Assembly: GCF_000310185.1 (NCBI RefSeq)
Contig: NZ_AMXD01000015.1
Span: 1 to 44,767, forward strand
DNA length: 44,767 nt
Direction of reading: 5' to 3'
From: Thauera aminoaromatica S2
GTDB taxonomy: Bacteria > Pseudomonadota > Gammaproteobacteria > Burkholderiales > Rhodocyclaceae
Positions 41,003 through 44,767 of this stretch are shown in pieces (positions within the stretch are counted from its first letter, which is position 1; every line of letters begins with the position of its first letter). The position numbers and the translations under genes were made by a program. Under the pieces are notes generated by a model, which worked only from the letters and a program-made list of their open reading frames with translations, was not told where the DNA came from and did not search any database.

Positions 41003-43210
41003 ATGAAAGCCGCCGAAGCAGGCCCAGCCCCCGAAGTCTTCCGCCCGCCGGTGTCGAGCGTGCTCGCGCTCGACTTCCAGCAGCTCAAGACCAAGCTGCA
41101 GACCTACCTCCGGCCCGAGGACGTGGGCCGCGTCGAGGCGGCCTACCACTTCTCCGCCGATGCCCACGCCGGCCAGTTCCGCGTCAGCGGCGAGCCCTAT
41201 GTCAGCCACCCGGTGGCGGTGTGTTCGCTGGTCGCCGACTGGCACCTCGACCCGCAGGCGCTGATCGCCGCGCTCCTCCACGACGTGATGGAGGACACCC
41301 ACATCACAAAGGCGGAGATCGCCGAGCGCTTCGGCAAGGTCTCCGCCGAACTCGTCGACGGCCTCTCCAAGCTCGACAAGATCGAGTTCCGCTCGCAGGA
41401 AGAGGCGCAGGCGGAGAACTTCCGCAAGATGCTGCTGGCGATGGCGAGCGACCTGCGCGTCATCCTCATCAAGCTCGCCGACCGTCTGCACAACATGCGC
41501 ACGCTGGACCACATGCGTCCGGCCAAGCGCCGCCGCATCGCCAACGAGACGCTCGAGATCTACGCGCCGATCGCCAACCGGCTCGGGCTCAACGACCTCT
41601 TCCGCGAGCTGCAGGAGCTGTCCTTCCGCAACAAGTACCCGCTGCGCTTCGAGGTGCTCGCCAAGGCGATCCGCTCGGCGCGCGGCAACCGCCGCGAGGT
41701 GGTCGGCAAGATCCTCGCCAGCATCGAGGAGCGCCTGCCGCAGTGGGGCATCGCCGCCGAGGTGCAGGGGCGCGAGAAGCACCTCTACGGCATCTACCGC
41801 AAGATGGTCGAGAAGCACCTGTCCTTCTCGCAGGTGCTCGACATCTACGGCTTCCGCGTCATCGTCAAGGACGTGCCGAGCTGCTACCTCGCGCTCGGTG
41901 CGTTGCACTCGATGTACAAGCCGGTGCCGGGCAAGTTCAAGGACTATCTGGCCATCCCCAAGGCCAACGGCTACCAGAGCCTGCACACCACCCTGATCGG
42001 TCCCTTCGGCATGCCGGTCGAGGTGCAGATCCGCACCCGCGAGATGCACCACATCGCCGAGACCGGCGTGGCCTCGCACTGGCTGTACAAGGAAGACGAG
42101 AAGACCCTCACCGAGCTGCAGCAGAAGACGCACTCCTGGCTGCAGTCCCTGCTCGAGCTGCAGTCGGCCTCGGGCGAGGCCACCGAGTTCCTCGAGCACG
42201 TCAAGATCGACCTCTTCCCCGGCGAGGTCTACGTGTTCTCGCCCAAGGGCAAGATCTTCTCCATGCCCAAGGGCTCGACCCCGGTCGACTTCGCCTACGC
42301 GGTGCATACCGACGTCGGCAATCGCTGCGTTGCCTGCCGCATCAACGGCGACCTGATGCCGCTGCGCAGCGAGCTGCGCAATGGCGACCAGGTCGAGATC
42401 ATCACCGCGGCCCACGCCAACCCCAATCCGGCCTGGCTGTCCTACGCGCGCACCGGCAAGGCGCGCGCGCAGATCCGCCACTTCATGAAGAACGCGCAGC
42501 AGGACGAGTCGGTCACGCTCGGCGAGCGCCTGCTCAACCAGGCGCTGCGCCCGCACGGGCTCACCCTCGGGCAGATCTCCAGCTTCGCCTGGGACCGCTT
42601 CCTGCGCGACCGCGGCGTGCGCCACAAGAAGGAGGTCTTCTCCGACCTCGGGCTCGGCAAGCGCCTGCCGGTCATCGTCGCGCGCCGCCTCGCCGAGGCA
42701 CAGGACCTCGAGTCCGGTCGCCCGGACGTGGTCAAGCCCAAGCCGGCGGGGGCGATCAGCATCCGCGGCTCGGAAGGTGTGGCGGTGCAGCTCGCACGCT
42801 GCTGCCATCCCATCCCGGGGGACCCGATCATCGGCACCCTGCGCAAGGGCCAGGGCCTCGAAGTCCACACCCACGACTGCCCCAACGTGGCCAAGCTGCG
42901 CGGCGACCGCGGGCGCTGGGTGGATGTCGAGTGGGAGCACATGGTCGACGACCGCCTGTTCGACGTCGGCATCCGCGTGCTCAGCCACAACGCCTGCGGC
43001 GTGCTGGCGCGGGTGGCGAGTGCGATCGCCGAGGAGGACAGCAACATCCAGAGCGTCAGCATGGATGGCGGACAGGGCGAATACACCGCGCTCAACTTCA
43101 CCGTGCAGGTGCACGACCGCATGCACCTGGCGCGCGTGATGCGCGGCGTGCGCAGGGTGCAGGAAGTGGTGCGCATCGGACGCGTCAAGGCCGACGGCCG
43201 CGTCGGCTGA
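41003..43210 (+). CDS. spoT: Bifunctional (p)ppGpp synthase/hydrolase SpoT
   Basis: 735 residues from ATG 41003. N-terminal HD hydrolase domain with His70 (YVSHP) and the HDxxED motif at His93-Asp94-Glu97-Asp98 (LLHDVMEDTH), intact. Synthetase domain: VLDIYGFRVIVKD, KFKDYLAIPKANGYQSLHTTLIGPFGMPVEVQIRT, AETGVASHWLYK. TGS domain: VYVFSPKGKIFSMPKGSTPVDFAYAVHTDVGNRC. The C-terminal conserved-cysteine region ARCCHPIPGDPIIG and an ACT domain complete the length. Presence of the HDxxED residues indicates hydrolase function, unlike RelA. It sits downstream of rpoZ in the standard operon. Confidence 0.96.
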   Translation: MKAAEAGPAPEVFRPPVSSVLALDFQQLKTKLQTYLRPEDVGRVEAAYHFSADAHAGQFRVSGEPYVSHPVAVCSLVADWHLDPQALIAALLHDVMEDTHITKAEIAERFGKVSAELVDGLSKLDKIEFRSQEEAQAENFRKMLLAMASDLRVILIKLADRLHNMRTLDHMRPAKRRRIANETLEIYAPIANRLGLNDLFRELQELSFRNKYPLRFEVLAKAIRSARGNRREVVGKILASIEERLPQWGIAAEVQGREKHLYGIYRKMVEKHLSFSQVLDIYGFRVIVKDVPSCYLALGALHSMYKPVPGKFKDYLAIPKANGYQSLHTTLIGPFGMPVEVQIRTREMHHIAETGVASHWLYKEDEKTLTELQQKTHSWLQSLLELQSASGEATEFLEHVKIDLFPGEVYVFSPKGKIFSMPKGSTPVDFAYAVHTDVGNRCVACRINGDLMPLRSELRNGDQVEIITAAHANPNPAWLSYARTGKARAQIRHFMKNAQQDESVTLGERLLNQALRPHGLTLGQISSFAWDRFLRDRGVRHKKEVFSDLGLGKRLPVIVARRLAEAQDLESGRPDVVKPKPAGAISIRGSEGVAVQLARCCHPIPGDPIIGTLRKGQGLEVHTHDCPNVAKLRGDRGRWVDVEWEHMVDDRLFDVGIRVLSHNACGVLARVASAIAEEDSNIQSVSMDGGQGEYTALNFTVQVHDRMHLARVMRGVRRVQEVVRIGRVKADGRVG

Positions 43211-43297
43211 GGACCCCGCCGTCCGCCGACGCTGCTAGAATGCGCGCCGACCGCGACGCCTCTGTGGCGCCGCACGTGAACCCACGGGGGACCCGAC

Positions 43298-43486
43298 ATG
43301 GCGATGTACGAATCCGATCACACCAAGTTCATGCGCGAGTGGATGGAGAAGCACCCGGAGCAGCGCGACGAGCAGAAAGAGGGCCGTGCCCTGTGGTGGG
43401 ACAAGCCGCAGAGCGTCGAGGAGCAGAAGCGCGTCGCCGCCGCCCGCGTGCCGGTCAAGCCCTACTACTACGACATCAACAACTGA
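43298..43486 (+). CDS. DUF3460 family protein
   Basis: 62 residues: MAMYESDHTKFMREWMEKHPEQRDEQKEGRALWWDK, ending VPVKPYYYDINN, the whole of a small betaproteobacterial family of unknown function. The double-Met start has GGGGGA upstream. It lies 87 bp after spoT on the same strand. Confidence 0.9.
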   Translation: MAMYESDHTKFMREWMEKHPEQRDEQKEGRALWWDKPQSVEEQKRVAAARVPVKPYYYDINN

Positions 43487-43598
43487 TCCGGCATGACGCG
43501 CCGGGGGTGACGCGGCTGTGCTCGCGCCGCCGCCCGCTCCGGCCGCGGCGCCTCGTCCCTCCGTTGCAAGCTCGCCTCCGGCATCGCGTCAGGCCGAC

Positions 43599-44767
43599 AT
43601 GAGCCTGCCGAGTCGTCTCGCCTTCATCGATGTCGAGAGCACCGGCGCGCACCCGGTGCGCGACCGCATCACCGAGATCGCCATCCTGCGCGTCGAGGAC
43701 GGCGAGGTCGTCGCGCGCTGGGAGAGTCTGGTCGCGCCCGGCCAGCCCATCCCGCCGCTGATCGAGGAGGTCACCGGCATCTCCGACGCCATGGTGGCCG
43801 AGGCGCCCGCCTTCGAGGTGTTGGCCGATACGGTCGCCGCGCTGCTCGAGGGCTGCGTCTTCGTCGCCCACAGCGCGCGCTTCGACTACGGCTTCATCCG
43901 CAACGCCTTCACCCGCATCGGTCGCGAGTTCGAGGCGCCGGTGCTGTGCACCGTCAAGCTGTCGCGCGCCCTCTACCCCGAACACCACCGCCATGGACTG
44001 GATGCGCTGATCGAGCGCCACGGCCTCGTCTGCGCCGCGCGCCACCGCGCGATGGGCGACGTCGAGGTGTTGTGGCAGTTCGTGCGCGGGCTGGAGGCCG
44101 GCTTCGCGCCCGAGGTGCTGGCGCGCGCAGCCGCACGCGCGATGAAGGCGCCGACGCAGCCGCCCGGCTTGCCCGAAGGCATGCTCGAGGCCCTGCCCGA
44201 CGCCCCCGGACTCTATCTTTTCCACGCCCAGCCCGAGCCACCGCCTGCGGGCGCGCGCGACCCGGCGCTCTTCGTCGGGCGCGCGCAGAGTCTGCGCGCG
44301 CGGGTGCGCGAGCATTTCGGCGCGGGTGCGCGCAAGGGGCGCGACGCCGAGCTGGCGGCGCGGGTGAAGCGGGTGGAGTGGATCGAGACCGCCGGCGAGC
44401 TCGACACCTCGCTGCGCGAGAACGCCCTGCTGCGTGCGCTGGCACCGCCGTACAACCGTCCGCAGGAGCCCGCCGAGGCCGCCTTCGCGCTGCGCCTGCT
44501 GCCCAGGCGGCGGCGCGCGCCGATCTACGAGACGGTGGCGATCGCCGGCACCGACCCGGCGGACTGGCACGACCTCCATGGCGTGTTCCGCAACCGCCGC
44601 GAGGCCGACAACCTGCTGCGCGAGCTGGCGATGCTGTACCGGCTGTGCCCGCGCAGGCTTGGCCTGGAGGGCGGCAACGGCGCCTGCACCGCGTACGCCG
44701 CGCGGCGCTGCGCGGGCGTGTGCGCGCGGCGCGAGACGCCCGAGGAGCACGACGCCCGCCTCGCCGG
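43599..44767 (+). CDS. DnaQ-like exonuclease fused to GIY-YIG/UvrC-like domain, 3' partial
   Basis: 390 codons are visible with no stop before the window ends. N-terminal DEDDh 3'-5' exonuclease: Asp11 and Glu13 (FIDVESTG), Asp in VAHSARFDYGFI, and His/Asp in ARHRAMGDVEVLWQF. From about residue 195 a GIY-YIG-type nuclease fold follows: LPDAPGLYLFHAQ and ALFVGRAQSLRARVREHFG, as in UvrC and Cho, but with GLY and FVG in place of the GIY and YIG triplets. The Cys-rich RLCPRRLGLEGG..ACTAYAARRCAGVC is the UvrC-like C-terminal region. This fusion is known in betaproteobacteria and is probably a DNA-repair nuclease. ATG 43599 begins at the family N terminus; no strong ribosome site is seen. Confidence 0.88.
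   Translation, partial: MSLPSRLAFIDVESTGAHPVRDRITEIAILRVEDGEVVARWESLVAPGQPIPPLIEEVTGISDAMVAEAPAFEVLADTVAALLEGCVFVAHSARFDYGFIRNAFTRIGREFEAPVLCTVKLSRALYPEHHRHGLDALIERHGLVCAARHRAMGDVEVLWQFVRGLEAGFAPEVLARAAARAMKAPTQPPGLPEGMLEALPDAPGLYLFHAQPEPPPAGARDPALFVGRAQSLRARVREHFGAGARKGRDAELAARVKRVEWIETAGELDTSLRENALLRALAPPYNRPQEPAEAAFALRLLPRRRRAPIYETVAIAGTDPADWHDLHGVFRNRREADNLLRELAMLYRLCPRRLGLEGGNGACTAYAARRCAGVCARRETPEEHDARLA

Noticed and set aside
40841-43126. 761-codon minus-strand frame opposite spoT
   Set aside because: Antisense shadow of spoT with no recognisable motifs.

Overview
The window is high-GC DNA that looks like a betaproteobacterium of the Thauera/Azoarcus group (Rhodocyclales). This placement is inferred from the backbone order hemW-rdgB-rph-PP2C phosphatase-Ser/Thr kinase-yicC ... 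gmk-rpoZ-spoT-DUF3460-exonuclease and from anaerobic-aromatic-type genes. No rRNA, tRNA or CRISPR array was seen.

Layout. (1) 1-4731: copper/silver RND efflux genes cusB (5' end outside the window, CusF domain fused at the C terminus) and cusA. (2) 4911-23964: an accessory block bounded by two 546-bp, about 98 % identical direct repeats, each carrying a DUF2703 gene. Inside are a decayed IS1634-type element (5516-7407); a leftward operon had-like dehydrogenase / OYE-type flavoenzyme / two small coupled genes / 3'-truncated aldehyde dehydrogenase; a divergent NahR-like LysR gene; a solute-binding-protein gene cut by an intact IS1380-type element with a 5-bp target duplication; an EntE-like aryl-acid ligase; IS debris; a second, broken NahR-like gene; and a salicylate-hydroxylase-like monooxygenase with an AAHS aromatic-acid transporter. 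(3) 24012-24685: a FitAB/VapBC-type toxin-antitoxin pair. (4) 24773-30252: housekeeping genes. (5) about 30310-38400: an integrated element between yicC and gmk, with a tyrosine integrase, a structured intergenic region with a DnaA box, AlpA-like, SSB-like, Toprim and DUF927 helicase-like replication genes and small unknown genes, but no capsid genes. (6) 38689-40020: a periplasmic c-type cytochrome with an ethylbenzene-dehydrogenase haem domain, then gmk-rpoZ-spoT, DUF3460 and a DnaQ/GIY-YIG protein that runs off the window.

How it fits together. The accessory block reads as a catabolic island for an aromatic or alicyclic acid, perhaps salicylate-like. Uptake would be by the binding protein and MFS carrier, activation by the EntE-like ligase, ring reduction and alcohol oxidation by the OYE and Had-like enzymes, and an alternative oxygen-dependent route by the monooxygenase, with NahR-type control. 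Two of its genes are broken by IS elements and one regulator is a relic, so the block is partly decayed. The element at 30.3-38.4 kb resembles a satellite or replicating integrative element with GGAACG repeat clusters at both ends of its helicase gene.
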